A stretch of DNA of 64,000 bases from Betaproteobacteria bacterium. GTDB lineage: Bacteria > Pseudomonadota > Gammaproteobacteria > Burkholderiales > Rhodocyclaceae. The translations under genes and the position numbers were made by a program. Shown in pieces: positions 35,982-43,456 of this stretch. Location: assembly GCA_016705475.1 (NCBI GenBank), contig JADIYD010000014.1:248001-312000 (forward strand). The letters are read 5' to 3'. A model generated the notes under the pieces. It worked only from the letters and a program-made list of their open reading frames with translations. It was not told the DNA's origin and searched no databases. The first letter of the stretch is position 1. Each line of letters begins with the position of its first letter.

Positions 35982-36490
35982 TGGCACAACTGATCAAGCA
36001 CGGAACCGCTGCGGTCGACACCTGGAAAACGCTCGAAATCGCCGAGGGCGAGACGCCGGAATCAGTGGCGCTGCCGACCGGCGATGTCATTTTCCCGTTC
36101 GCCGTCTGGCAGGCGCGCAAGACCGAAATCATCTCCTGCCACAAACGCATCGGCCTGCTCATCCAGCCCGACGAGCGCGTTGAGGACATCGCGGCCGATC
36201 TCGACTACTTCATCGTCATCGCCGTCAATTTCCCGAAATTCGTCGATGGCCGCGGCTATTCGACAGCCAGCCTGCTCCGCCAGCGCTACAAGTATCAGGG
36301 TGAATTGCGCGCTGTGGGCGACGTGCTGCACGACCAGCTTTTCTACATGCAGCGTGTCGGTTTCGACAGCTATGCGCTGAAGGACGGCAAGAATGTCAGC
36401 GTCGCCATTGAAGCCGGCTTCAGTCCGTTCAGCGATGCCTACCAGGCCTCGACCACCCAGCCGCAACCCCACTTCCTCCGCCGCGCCTGA
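35981..36490 (+). CDS. DUF934 sulfate-assimilation protein
   Basis: 169 residues. Conserved DYFIVIAVNFPKFVDGRGYSTASLLRQRY and GELRAVGDVLHDQLFYMQRVGF are the DUF934 hallmark. The family is almost always between cysI and cysH and may assist electron delivery to CysI or assembly; the precise role is not known. 19 bases before cysH. Confidence 0.88.
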   Translation: MAQLIKHGTAAVDTWKTLEIAEGETPESVALPTGDVIFPFAVWQARKTEIISCHKRIGLLIQPDERVEDIAADLDYFIVIAVNFPKFVDGRGYSTASLLRQRYKYQGELRAVGDVLHDQLFYMQRVGFDSYALKDGKNVSVAIEAGFSPFSDAYQASTTQPQPHFLRRA

Positions 36491-36509
36491 TCTTTCGGAA
36501 TACGTCGCC

Positions 36510-37229
36510 ATGTCCCCCAGCCTGATCAACATCACGCCCGAACTGACCGCCAGCGTCGCCGCCAAGTCGAAAGCCGTGCAAACGCTGCTCGCCGGCATCG
36601 CCGCCAACTGGGCCCCGGCCGCCTTCGCCAACAGCCTGGGCGCCGAGGACATGGTGCTGACCGACCTTATCGTCAAGGCCAAGCTGCCCATCGAAATCTT
36701 CAGCCTCGACACCGGCCGCCTGCCGCTCGAAACCTACGACCTGATGGACGCCCTGCGCAAACATTACGGCCTCAAGCTGAAAATCTACTTCCCGCAGGCC
36801 GAAGAGGTCGAAGGTTTCGTCCGCAACCACGGCATCAACGGCTTCTACGACTCCGTCACGCTGCGCAAGGCCTGCTGCTACGCCCGCAAGGTCGAGCCGC
36901 TCAAACGTGCCCTGGCCGGTAAACGCGCCTGGATCACCGGCCTGCGCGCCCAGCAAGCCAGCACGCGCACCGGCCTGCCCTTCCGCGAATACGATGAAGG
37001 TAACGGGCTGGAAAAATTCAATCCGCTGTCGGACTGGACCGAGAAGGAAGTCTGGGCCTACATCAAGCTCAACGACGTGCCCTACAACGCCCTGCACGAC
37101 AAGTTCTACCCCAGCATCGGCTGCGCCCCCTGCACCCGCGCCATCTCGCCGGGTGAGGATGTTCGTGCTGGACGATGGTGGTGGGAGAATCCGGAAACCA
37201 AGGAATGCGGGTTGCACGTCAAGGGCTGA
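36510..37229 (+). CDS. cysH: assimilatory adenylylsulfate (APS/PAPS) reductase
   Basis: 239 residues from ATG 36510. It reduces activated sulfate to sulfite with thioredoxin. The iron-sulfur Cys pairs are present (ACCYARKVEPLKRAL and GCAPCTRAISPGED), which marks the APS-type rather than the E. coli PAPS-only type. The C-terminal KECGLH carries the catalytic Cys. SLDTGRLPLETYDL and ITGLRAQQA fit the nucleotide site. Ends the operon before a strong terminator; cysD/cysN/cysE are not in the window. Confidence 0.93.
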   Translation: MSPSLINITPELTASVAAKSKAVQTLLAGIAANWAPAAFANSLGAEDMVLTDLIVKAKLPIEIFSLDTGRLPLETYDLMDALRKHYGLKLKIYFPQAEEVEGFVRNHGINGFYDSVTLRKACCYARKVEPLKRALAGKRAWITGLRAQQASTRTGLPFREYDEGNGLEKFNPLSDWTEKEVWAYIKLNDVPYNALHDKFYPSIGCAPCTRAISPGEDVRAGRWWWENPETKECGLHVKG

Positions 37230-37247
37230 CCCCATCCAGGACCATCA

Positions 37248-37275
37248 AAACCCGGCTTCGAGCCGGGTTTTTGTT
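37248..37275 (+). terminator. terminator of the cys operon
   Basis: Stem AACCCGGCT/AGCCGGGTT with loop TCG followed by TTTTGTT, 20 bases after the cysH stop. Confidence 0.88.
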
Positions 37276-37363
37276 GGCTAACGTCGGGACAGTCAGCTGG
37301 ATACGCGATCCACGCCAGAAACAGGGCTGCCACGCTCAGGCGGAACCTATCCTCGAAAATGAC

Positions 37364-39013
37364 TCAGCGACTGCGAACCGCCTTCTTGATGCGCTGGATA
37401 TGGCCGCGGCCCAGGCCTTTGACCTCGCACCCCAGTTCGAAGTAGCGGGTAATGGTGGCGTCCTTGAGCATGCCGAAGCAGTCGATCACGGCAATCGGCC
37501 GGCCGGCCCACTCGACCACCTGTTCCGGCGTCAGGTTGCGGTAGGCATCGTGCGGTACGGCCAGGATCAACGCATCGACGCCCTTCAGCGCTTCCTGCAG
37601 GTTGTTCTCGACCTTCAACTCGGACAGCTCATCCTGATTGCGGAAAAAGCGCTTCCACGACAGGCCCGAAGTCGGGTATTTGTCCTGCTCGGCGAATTCC
37701 CACCACTGCTCGACATACGGGTCGTGGGCGCGCATTTCGGCGCCCATTTCGGCCAGCTTGCGCACCACCAGCTCGGAGCCGCTGTAACGCGTGTCGCCTA
37801 CGTCCTGCCGGTAGGATGCACCGGCGATCAGCACCTGTGATGCAGCGATGTAGCGATCCATGTTGCGCAGCGCATCGCGGGTCAGCTCGGCGACATGCAG
37901 GGCGCGCGTGTCGTTGATATCGACCGCCACCGGGGTGATGCGGAAGACCTTGTCGCCATCCTCGAAGCCGAGGATGTGCTTGTAGGCCCAGTAGCCGAGG
38001 CCGCCGTCCTTGGGCAGACAATAGCCGCCGATGCCCGGGCCGGGGAAGATCATGTTGCTATGCGTCGGCCGCATCTTGATGGCATCGACGACCTTGACCA
38101 GATCGACGCCATTGCGCTCGGCGAACAGCGACCATTCGTGCAGATAGGCCAGGATGGTGGCGCGGTAGCTGTTCTCGACGATCTTGGCGGTTTCCGATTC
38201 GATCGGGCGATCCATTACCGTCAGCGGGAATTTCTCGGTATTCAGCACTTCGTGCAGAAACTTCTCGACCCGCGCCCGGGCGGCCGCATCGCAGCCAGAA
38301 CAAACCCGCCAGAAGTCGCGGATGCTGGCGACGTAATCACGCCCCGGCATGACCCGTTCGTAGGAGTGGGCCAGCAGCGGTGCCGACGCGATACCACGGC
38401 TGGCGAAGGCCTTTTTCAGGATCGGCCAGGCAACGAATTCCGTCGTCCCCGGCGCCACCGTGGTTTCGATCAGGCTCAGGCAATCCGGGCGAATGTGCTG
38501 GCCGACGGTTTTCAGCGTGGCCTCCAGCGCCGCCATGTCGCACTCGCCGGATTTCATGTTGCCGAGTTCCTGCTTCAGAAAATCGCACTGCACGTCGATC
38601 ACGACGCAGTCGGCCAGGTCGAGCACCTGGCTGTTGTAAGTCGCGATGAGCGTTTTCTTTTCCAGCACGCAACGACCGATCAGCAGATCGACCTGCGGGT
38701 CTTCGGCCTTGACCGGCGACACGCCGCGGTTGAGCAGCGGTATTTTCCAGTACGAGCGCGTCGACGGCCGCTGGCAGCCGATCACGAACTTGCTCGGCTG
38801 GCCGTCCTTGCCTTCGCAATCAGCCACGATGGCTGCCATCACCGCGCCGACAAAGCCGACCCCCATGACCACAACAACTTCTTTCCCGCTCTCACGGGCG
38901 GCCTCGGCCAGCGCCTTGACCCGTTCGTACTCTGCCGCATAGTCGGAAAGCTCGGGCAGCGGAAAGGCCTCACCTTGCGGCGAAACCGAAATCTTGTTTT
39001 GAGTTTGAGACAC
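37364..39013 (-). CDS. nucleotide-sugar dehydrogenase (UDP-glucose/GDP-mannose family), unusually long
   Basis: 549 residues, over 100 more than typical UDP-sugar dehydrogenases (about 430). Rossmann start VVVVMGVGFVGAVMAAIV, substrate segment ESETAKIVENSYRATIL, catalytic-Cys loop GPGIGGYCLPKDGG and a C-terminal UDP-binding domain (VLIAGASYRQDVGDTRYSG). The extra length lies mainly in a leader and in a segment after the Rossmann fold. It makes a UDP-uronic acid or similar sugar acid by two-step NAD oxidation; the sugar is not clear. No polysaccharide genes surround it, which is unusual. Confidence 0.8.
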   Translation of the reverse strand: MSQTQNKISVSPQGEAFPLPELSDYAAEYERVKALAEAARESGKEVVVVMGVGFVGAVMAAIVADCEGKDGQPSKFVIGCQRPSTRSYWKIPLLNRGVSPVKAEDPQVDLLIGRCVLEKKTLIATYNSQVLDLADCVVIDVQCDFLKQELGNMKSGECDMAALEATLKTVGQHIRPDCLSLIETTVAPGTTEFVAWPILKKAFASRGIASAPLLAHSYERVMPGRDYVASIRDFWRVCSGCDAAARARVEKFLHEVLNTEKFPLTVMDRPIESETAKIVENSYRATILAYLHEWSLFAERNGVDLVKVVDAIKMRPTHSNMIFPGPGIGGYCLPKDGGLGYWAYKHILGFEDGDKVFRITPVAVDINDTRALHVAELTRDALRNMDRYIAASQVLIAGASYRQDVGDTRYSGSELVVRKLAEMGAEMRAHDPYVEQWWEFAEQDKYPTSGLSWKRFFRNQDELSELKVENNLQEALKGVDALILAVPHDAYRNLTPEQVVEWAGRPIAVIDCFGMLKDATITRYFELGCEVKGLGRGHIQRIKKAVRSR

Positions 39014-39128
39014 GATGAATGCTCCTGATGGCGAAAGTGATTGAGCAACCGCAGACCAAATGATTATTCCACGCCACGCCAGCCAAAAACATCGAATTCG
39101 TCACGGAGAAAGCGCATGGAAATATCGC

Positions 39129-39166
39129 CTTGCCACGGTCAACCGGAAAAATCGGCCAATTTTGAA
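39129..39166 (+). repeat. dispersed uptake-like repeat between divergent genes
   Basis: TTGCCACGGTCAACCGG, AAAAA, TCGGCC, AATTTTGAAG: perfect core, both A/T patches present. It lies in the 225-base gap between the dehydrogenase and SRPBCC genes. Confidence 0.85.
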
Positions 39167-39238
39167 GTCGGCTTTGGCGGCAACCTTCTGAATTAACCGC
39201 GGTCCATGCCGGATCACCAATAAAAAGGAGAAGGGACA

Positions 39239-39685
39239 ATGAGCACAGGAACCGTCAATCTGCACCGCGTGCTGCGGGCGAATCCGGAGCGCATCTATCG
39301 CGCGTTTCTCGATGCCGACGCGATGGCCAAATGGCTGCCGCCCTATGGGTTTACGTGCCGGGTTCAGCATCTGGACGCCAGGGTCGGCGGCTCTTTCCGA
39401 ATGTCGTTCACCAACTTTACGACAGGCAACGGCCATTCGTTTGGCGGTGATTACCTTGAACTGCTGCCCAACGAAAAAATCCGCTACACGGACAAATTCG
39501 ACGACCCGAACCTGCCCGGCGAAATGCAGACGACGGTCAGTCTGAAAGCCGTCTCCTGCGGCACCGAGTTGAGCATCGTGCAGGAAGGCATCCCGGCGGT
39601 CATTCCGACCGAGATGTGCTACCTCGGCTGGCAGGAATCGCTCGAACAGCTGGCAAGGCTGGTCGAGCCGAACATTCCGGACTGA
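39239..39685 (+). CDS. SRPBCC (AHSA1-like) protein
   Basis: 148 residues from ATG 39239 with GGAG and AAGGGA upstream. START/Bet v1-like hydrophobic cavity fold: HRVLRANPERIYRAFLDADAMAKWLPP at the N-terminus is the AHSA1 signature, and GWQESLEQLARLVE closes the protein. Many homologues are stress or small-ligand binding proteins; the ligand is unknown. Single gene, ends next to the thioredoxin-like gene of the convergent ars operon. Confidence 0.8.
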   Translation: MSTGTVNLHRVLRANPERIYRAFLDADAMAKWLPPYGFTCRVQHLDARVGGSFRMSFTNFTTGNGHSFGGDYLELLPNEKIRYTDKFDDPNLPGEMQTTVSLKAVSCGTELSIVQEGIPAVIPTEMCYLGWQESLEQLARLVEPNIPD

Positions 39686-39922
39686 TCAGCCGGCGGACAG
39701 CCAGCCGAGCAGTTCGTCCTTGCTCGGCATGCGGCCGGACACCTTGACCACCTCATCGACGACGAGCGCCGGCGTGGTCATGATCGGGTAGGCCATGATC
39801 TTGTCCATGTCCTTGACGTGTTCGAAGGTCGCCTCAACGCCGAGTTCGGCGACGGCCTCGCGGGTCAGTTGTTCGAGGCGGTTGCACTTGGCGCAACCGC
39901 TGCCGAGAATTTTGATCAGCAT
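39686..39922 (-). CDS. small thioredoxin-like redox protein
   Basis: 78 residues. Glutaredoxin/thioredoxin-like mini-domain with CAKC in GSGCAKCNRLEQ and the cis-Pro TTPALVVDE. Members of this redox-active disulfide protein 2 family are found after UPF0718/ArsP permeases, as here (7-base overlap with the permease stop). Likely supplies thiol chemistry for the ars operon, which is inference. Confidence 0.85.
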   Translation of the reverse strand: MLIKILGSGCAKCNRLEQLTREAVAELGVEATFEHVKDMDKIMAYPIMTTPALVVDEVVKVSGRMPSKDELLGWLSAG

Positions 39923-41367
39923 GATTCACTCCTCAATTTAGCCTTGCGGCCACGTTCGATCAGGTGCAGCGAGGTGACGATCAGCGCGACGAAGCCTATG
40001 ACGCCCGGCGCTAGTAGCAGCAACGATGTGCCATCGACCCAGGCGCCGAAGGTCAGGCCGGCCAGTGTCGAGAACACCGCGACGAGGCCAACGTAGGTCC
40101 AGGCCTTGAGTTTGCCGATGATGGCCGAGGTAATCAGGATGCTCTGCAACGACAGCTCGGGGTCAGCCATCAGGTAGGCGATGAGCGGCCCCGGGTGCAT
40201 GCCGAGCGACAGGAACATCTTGGCGATGGGCACTTCGACCAGGGTCGGGAAATACATGAAGACGCCAAAAACGACGCCAGCCAGGTTGGCCAGCACGGTA
40301 TTGGCGCCGGCGATGCTGCGTATCCACTCGGGCTGGATGAAGACCCGGATGATGCCGACGAGAAAGACGCCGACAACAAGCAGCGGGAAAATCTGCTTCA
40401 CGAAGCGCCAGGTTTCCCACAGCCATTGCTGCACGTCCCACGCATCGAAACGTCGGGCCAGCGGCCAGATGGCGAGACAGAGGGCGGACACGGCGAGCGT
40501 TCGGCCCGTCACGGTGAGCAACACGCCTGTTTCGGTGACGCGCATGCCAAGGGCGGCGAAGGCCAGGGTCAGCGCGGTGAGCGCCAGGGCGACCGGAGTC
40601 AGGCGGTTGAAACCGTTATCGACCTGTCCCAGCCCTTTCCAGGCAAAAACACCGATGGCGCCGAGCAAGCCGATCAGGATGAGGCCCTGCAGGCTCAGCC
40701 CTTCGGCGCCGGCCGCCTCGTTGACCGGCACCAGCCGGTCGAGCCCGGCCTGAACGGCGGCGGCGCCAGCCCAGGGCATTTCGACGTGCAGCAGCCCGGC
40801 GGTCAGAAAATCGAGTTTGAGCGTGCCGGCAATCAACAGGGCCACGAGGACGCCGAGGAAGAGCAGCGTCCGGCCGGGAATGCCACCGCCGGCCGCGAAG
40901 GTTTCCACGTCGGCCAGCCGGGCGACATCGCCCTCACGGAACAGCGCGGCCATGATCATCCCGATGCCGATGCCGAAGGACAGGGCGAGCACGATGCGGG
41001 CAATGGCGAAGTCGGCACCGAGCGCGACGCCGGTATAGGCCAGGGCCAGGATGTTGGCGGCCGGCGCGAAGAACAGGAAGGTGATGGCCGGCCCGAGCCC
41101 GGCGCCCTTTTTGTAGATGCCGGCGAACAGTGGCTGGATGGTGCACGAGCAAACGGCGAGCAGGCTGCCGGCCCCGGCCGCGGCCGGGTAGGACACCCAT
41201 TTCGAGGCATCCGGCCCGAGAAACCGGATGATCGATTGCTGCGGCACCAACGCGGACAGCGCGCCGGCGATGAAGAAGGCCGGCACCAGGCAGAGCAGGA
41301 CGTGGGCAGCGAGATAGGAAGCCAGGCTGGCCAATCCGCCCTGCAATGCGGTGATCATCCATTCCAT
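39916..41367 (-). CDS. UPF0718 (DUF318) permease, ArsP-like
   Basis: 483 residues with about ten hydrophobic segments. Motifs: AVCSCTIQPLFAGIYKKGAGLGPAITFLFFAPAANIL early and FGVFMYFPTLVEVPIAKMFLSLGMHPGPLIAYLM in the C-terminal half, typical of two-part UPF0718 permeases. Members include ArsP, an organoarsenical efflux permease. Its place after arsR-arsC-acr3 supports arsenic export. Extra length compared with 320-360-residue ArsP is noted. Confidence 0.8.
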   Translation of the reverse strand: MEWMITALQGGLASLASYLAAHVLLCLVPAFFIAGALSALVPQQSIIRFLGPDASKWVSYPAAAGAGSLLAVCSCTIQPLFAGIYKKGAGLGPAITFLFFAPAANILALAYTGVALGADFAIARIVLALSFGIGIGMIMAALFREGDVARLADVETFAAGGGIPGRTLLFLGVLVALLIAGTLKLDFLTAGLLHVEMPWAGAAAVQAGLDRLVPVNEAAGAEGLSLQGLILIGLLGAIGVFAWKGLGQVDNGFNRLTPVALALTALTLAFAALGMRVTETGVLLTVTGRTLAVSALCLAIWPLARRFDAWDVQQWLWETWRFVKQIFPLLVVGVFLVGIIRVFIQPEWIRSIAGANTVLANLAGVVFGVFMYFPTLVEVPIAKMFLSLGMHPGPLIAYLMADPELSLQSILITSAIIGKLKAWTYVGLVAVFSTLAGLTFGAWVDGTSLLLLAPGVIGFVALIVTSLHLIERGRKAKLRSESC

Positions 41368-41398
41368 GTCAGACCCCTTCCCGGCCTTGCGGCCCTAT

Positions 41399-42466
41399 CT
41401 ACCCTGCTTCGTACCACCCCTTGGTCGAATTCACCACCTTAACGACCAGCAACATGGCCGGCACCTCGATCAGCACGCCAACGACGGTGGCCAGCGCCGC
41501 CCCCGACTCGAAGCCGAACAGGCTGATGGCCGCTGCCACGGCCAGTTCGAAGAAATTGCTGGCGCCGATCAGTGCCGACGGACAGGCGACATTGTGTTTC
41601 TCGCCGACCTTGCGGTTGAGCCAGTAGGCCAGTGCCGAGTTGAAGAAAACCTGGATCAGGATGGGCACGGCAAGCAGGCCGATGATCAACGGCTGGCGCA
41701 GGATGGCTTCGCCCTGGAAGGCGAAGAGCAGCACGAGCGTGGCAAGCAAGGCGGTAATCGACCACGGGCCGATTTTCTCCATGGCGGCGTCGAAGGCCCC
41801 CTGCCCCTTGGCGAGCAGCGCTTTGCGCCAGAGCTGGGCGATCACGACGGGAATGACGATGTACAGCACGACGGAGGTCAGCAAGGTGTCCCAGGGCACG
41901 GTAATCGCCGAGATGCCGAGCAGGAAGGCGACGAGCGGGGCGAAGGCGAAGACCATGATGGTGTCGTTGAGCGCCACCTGCGACAGCGTGAACAGCGGAT
42001 GGCCGTTGGTCAGCCGGCTCCAGACGAAAACCATGGCCGTGCACGGCGCCGCGGCGAGCAGGATGAGGCCGGCGATGTAGCTGTCGAGCTGTTCGGGCGG
42101 CAGCATCGGCGCGAACACGTTGCGGATGAACAGCCAGCCGAGGAAGGCCATCGAGAAGGGCTTGACCAGCCAGTTTACGAACAGCGTGACGCCAATGCCA
42201 CGCACATGCTGCTTCATTTCGGCCATGGCGCCGAAGTCGACCTTGACCAGCATCGGGATGATCATCACCCAGATGAGCAGCCCAACCGGCAGATTGACCT
42301 GGGCGACTTCCATGCGGCCAATGGCCTGGAACAGGTTCGGCGCGAACTGGCCGAAAACGATGCCGGTGACGATGCAGAGGAAGACCCAGATGGTCAGATA
42401 ACGCTCGAAGAAGCTCATCGGTACGCCGGCGGCGGACTTGGCGGTGATTTCGCATTGGACGGACAT
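41399..42466 (-). CDS. arsB: ACR3-family arsenite efflux transporter
   Basis: 355 residues, about ten membrane segments. Conserved Cys in LILLAAAPCTAMVFVWSRLTNGHP, needed for arsenite transport in ACR3, and GASNFFELAVAAAISLFG. It exports arsenite from the cytoplasm by proton motive force. Third gene of the ars operon, 9 bases after arsC. Confidence 0.9.
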   Translation of the reverse strand: MSVQCEITAKSAAGVPMSFFERYLTIWVFLCIVTGIVFGQFAPNLFQAIGRMEVAQVNLPVGLLIWVMIIPMLVKVDFGAMAEMKQHVRGIGVTLFVNWLVKPFSMAFLGWLFIRNVFAPMLPPEQLDSYIAGLILLAAAPCTAMVFVWSRLTNGHPLFTLSQVALNDTIMVFAFAPLVAFLLGISAITVPWDTLLTSVVLYIVIPVVIAQLWRKALLAKGQGAFDAAMEKIGPWSITALLATLVLLFAFQGEAILRQPLIIGLLAVPILIQVFFNSALAYWLNRKVGEKHNVACPSALIGASNFFELAVAAAISLFGFESGAALATVVGVLIEVPAMLLVVKVVNSTKGWYEAG

Positions 42467-42475
42467 GGCGGCTCC

Positions 42476-42889
42476 TTACAGTCCCAGCGCTGCGCGCACG
42501 GCGGGGATCAAGCGGGCGCGGATGTCGTCCCGGACGGTGATGAAACTTTCCAGCGGCTCGCCGTGCGGGTCGTGGAAGGGTAGATGAATGCGCGGCACCG
42601 GGCGCGGGAAGACCGGACAGGTTTCCTTGGCGTTGTCGCAAACGCTGACCACGAGGTCGATGGCATCACCCATCACGGCCTCGACGTCCTTCGGGTGAAG
42701 CCCCTCGGTCGGCAGGCCGGCCAACTTCAGCGCCGCGATGGCGCCATCGGCGACCTTGGGCTGTGGCCTGGTCCCGGCCGAAATGCCGCGCACGAGGCCG
42801 GCCAGGTCGTGATTGATGATCGCTTCGCCCATCTGCGAGCGACAGGAGTTGCCGGTGCACAGCACGAGCACGGTTTTGAGAGTCGACAT
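42476..42889 (-). CDS. arsC: arsenate reductase (low-molecular-weight phosphatase type)
   Basis: 137 residues from ATG 42889, overlapping the arsR stop as ATGA. Phosphatase-like loop LCTGNSCRSQM at residues 10-20 gives the nucleophilic Cys; SVCDNAKETCPVFP holds the later redox cysteines. It reduces arsenate to arsenite for export by the ACR3 protein. Confidence 0.9.
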   Translation of the reverse strand: MSTLKTVLVLCTGNSCRSQMGEAIINHDLAGLVRGISAGTRPQPKVADGAIAALKLAGLPTEGLHPKDVEAVMGDAIDLVVSVCDNAKETCPVFPRPVPRIHLPFHDPHGEPLESFITVRDDIRARLIPAVRAALGL

Positions 42890-43245
42890 CAGGCGGTCTT
42901 TCCGGTTTTTGCGCGACGTTTTTCGGTGGTGTCGCAGCAGGTGGTTTTCGGCAGGCAGGTCTCGCCCTGACAGCAATTGCTGGTCAGGAAGGCGATCAGT
43001 TCATCCATCGTGCCGTAGTTGGCCGAGTAGTGGATGAAACGGCTTTCCCGTTCGCCGGCAATCAGCCCGACCCGGCTCAAATGCGCCAGATGAAAGGACA
43101 GCGTGGCCGGTGCCATGCCCAGTTGTTCGCCGATGCCGCTGGCGTTGATGCCGGCTGGCCCGGCTTCGACGAGCAGACGGAAGATGGCCAGACGGGATTC
43201 GTGACCCAGGGCGGCGAGAAGTTCGGCGGCGTTTAACGTTTCCAT
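42889..43245 (-). CDS. arsR: ArsR-family arsenic-responsive repressor
   Basis: 118 residues. Winged helix with LGHESRLAIFRLLVEAGPAG, GMAPATLSFHLAHLSRVGLI and RFIHYSANY. The usual ELCVCDL metal motif in the recognition region is absent; instead cysteines cluster at the C-terminus (NCCQGETC, TTCC), suggesting a C-terminal As(III) site like some ArsR subtypes. Leads the operon and probably autoregulates it via the inverted repeat just upstream. Confidence 0.9.
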   Translation of the reverse strand: METLNAAELLAALGHESRLAIFRLLVEAGPAGINASGIGEQLGMAPATLSFHLAHLSRVGLIAGERESRFIHYSANYGTMDELIAFLTSNCCQGETCLPKTTCCDTTEKRRAKTGKTA

Positions 43246-43247
43246 AT

Positions 43248-43263
43248 TTCGAGTATCGTCGAA
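43248..43263 (-). promoter_or_regulatory. candidate ArsR operator
   Basis: A perfect inverted repeat TTCGA - 6 bases - TCGAA lies 3 bases upstream of the arsR start codon and fits the short imperfect palindromes bound by ArsR dimers. The distance implies repression of a short-leader transcript. Assignment is inferred from position and symmetry. Confidence 0.5.
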
Positions 43264-43273
43264 TTAATAACCA

Positions 43274-43304
43274 AAGTCCACCGCAGCCACCCTGCGGTGG
43301 ACTT
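43274..43304. other. 13-bp perfect hairpin abutting a repeat copy
   Basis: AAGTCCACCGCAG pairs perfectly with CTGCGGTGGACTT around a 5-base CCACC loop. No T tract follows on either strand. It touches the repeat at 43303, sharing the final ACTT. It may be a regulatory hairpin in the ars leader or part of a composite element. Confidence 0.6.
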
Positions 43305-43341
43305 GCTGCGGTCAACCGGAAATTTTCACAAAATTCTAAAA
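43303..43341 (+). repeat. dispersed uptake-like repeat, hairpin-linked copy
   Basis: TTGCTGCGGTCAACCGG, AAATTTTC, ACAAAATTCTAAAA: perfect core; the first patch is AAATTTT instead of AAAAA, the second AAAATT. Confidence 0.85.
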
Positions 43342-43456
43342 CCAACAATTTCAACATTTCGAATTTACAAATGGCACTAACCGCCAATTTAATCGACATC
43401 AATATGAAATATATCAATGCTAGACTGCATCCATTCAGACACTCGGGGCGCTCCCC

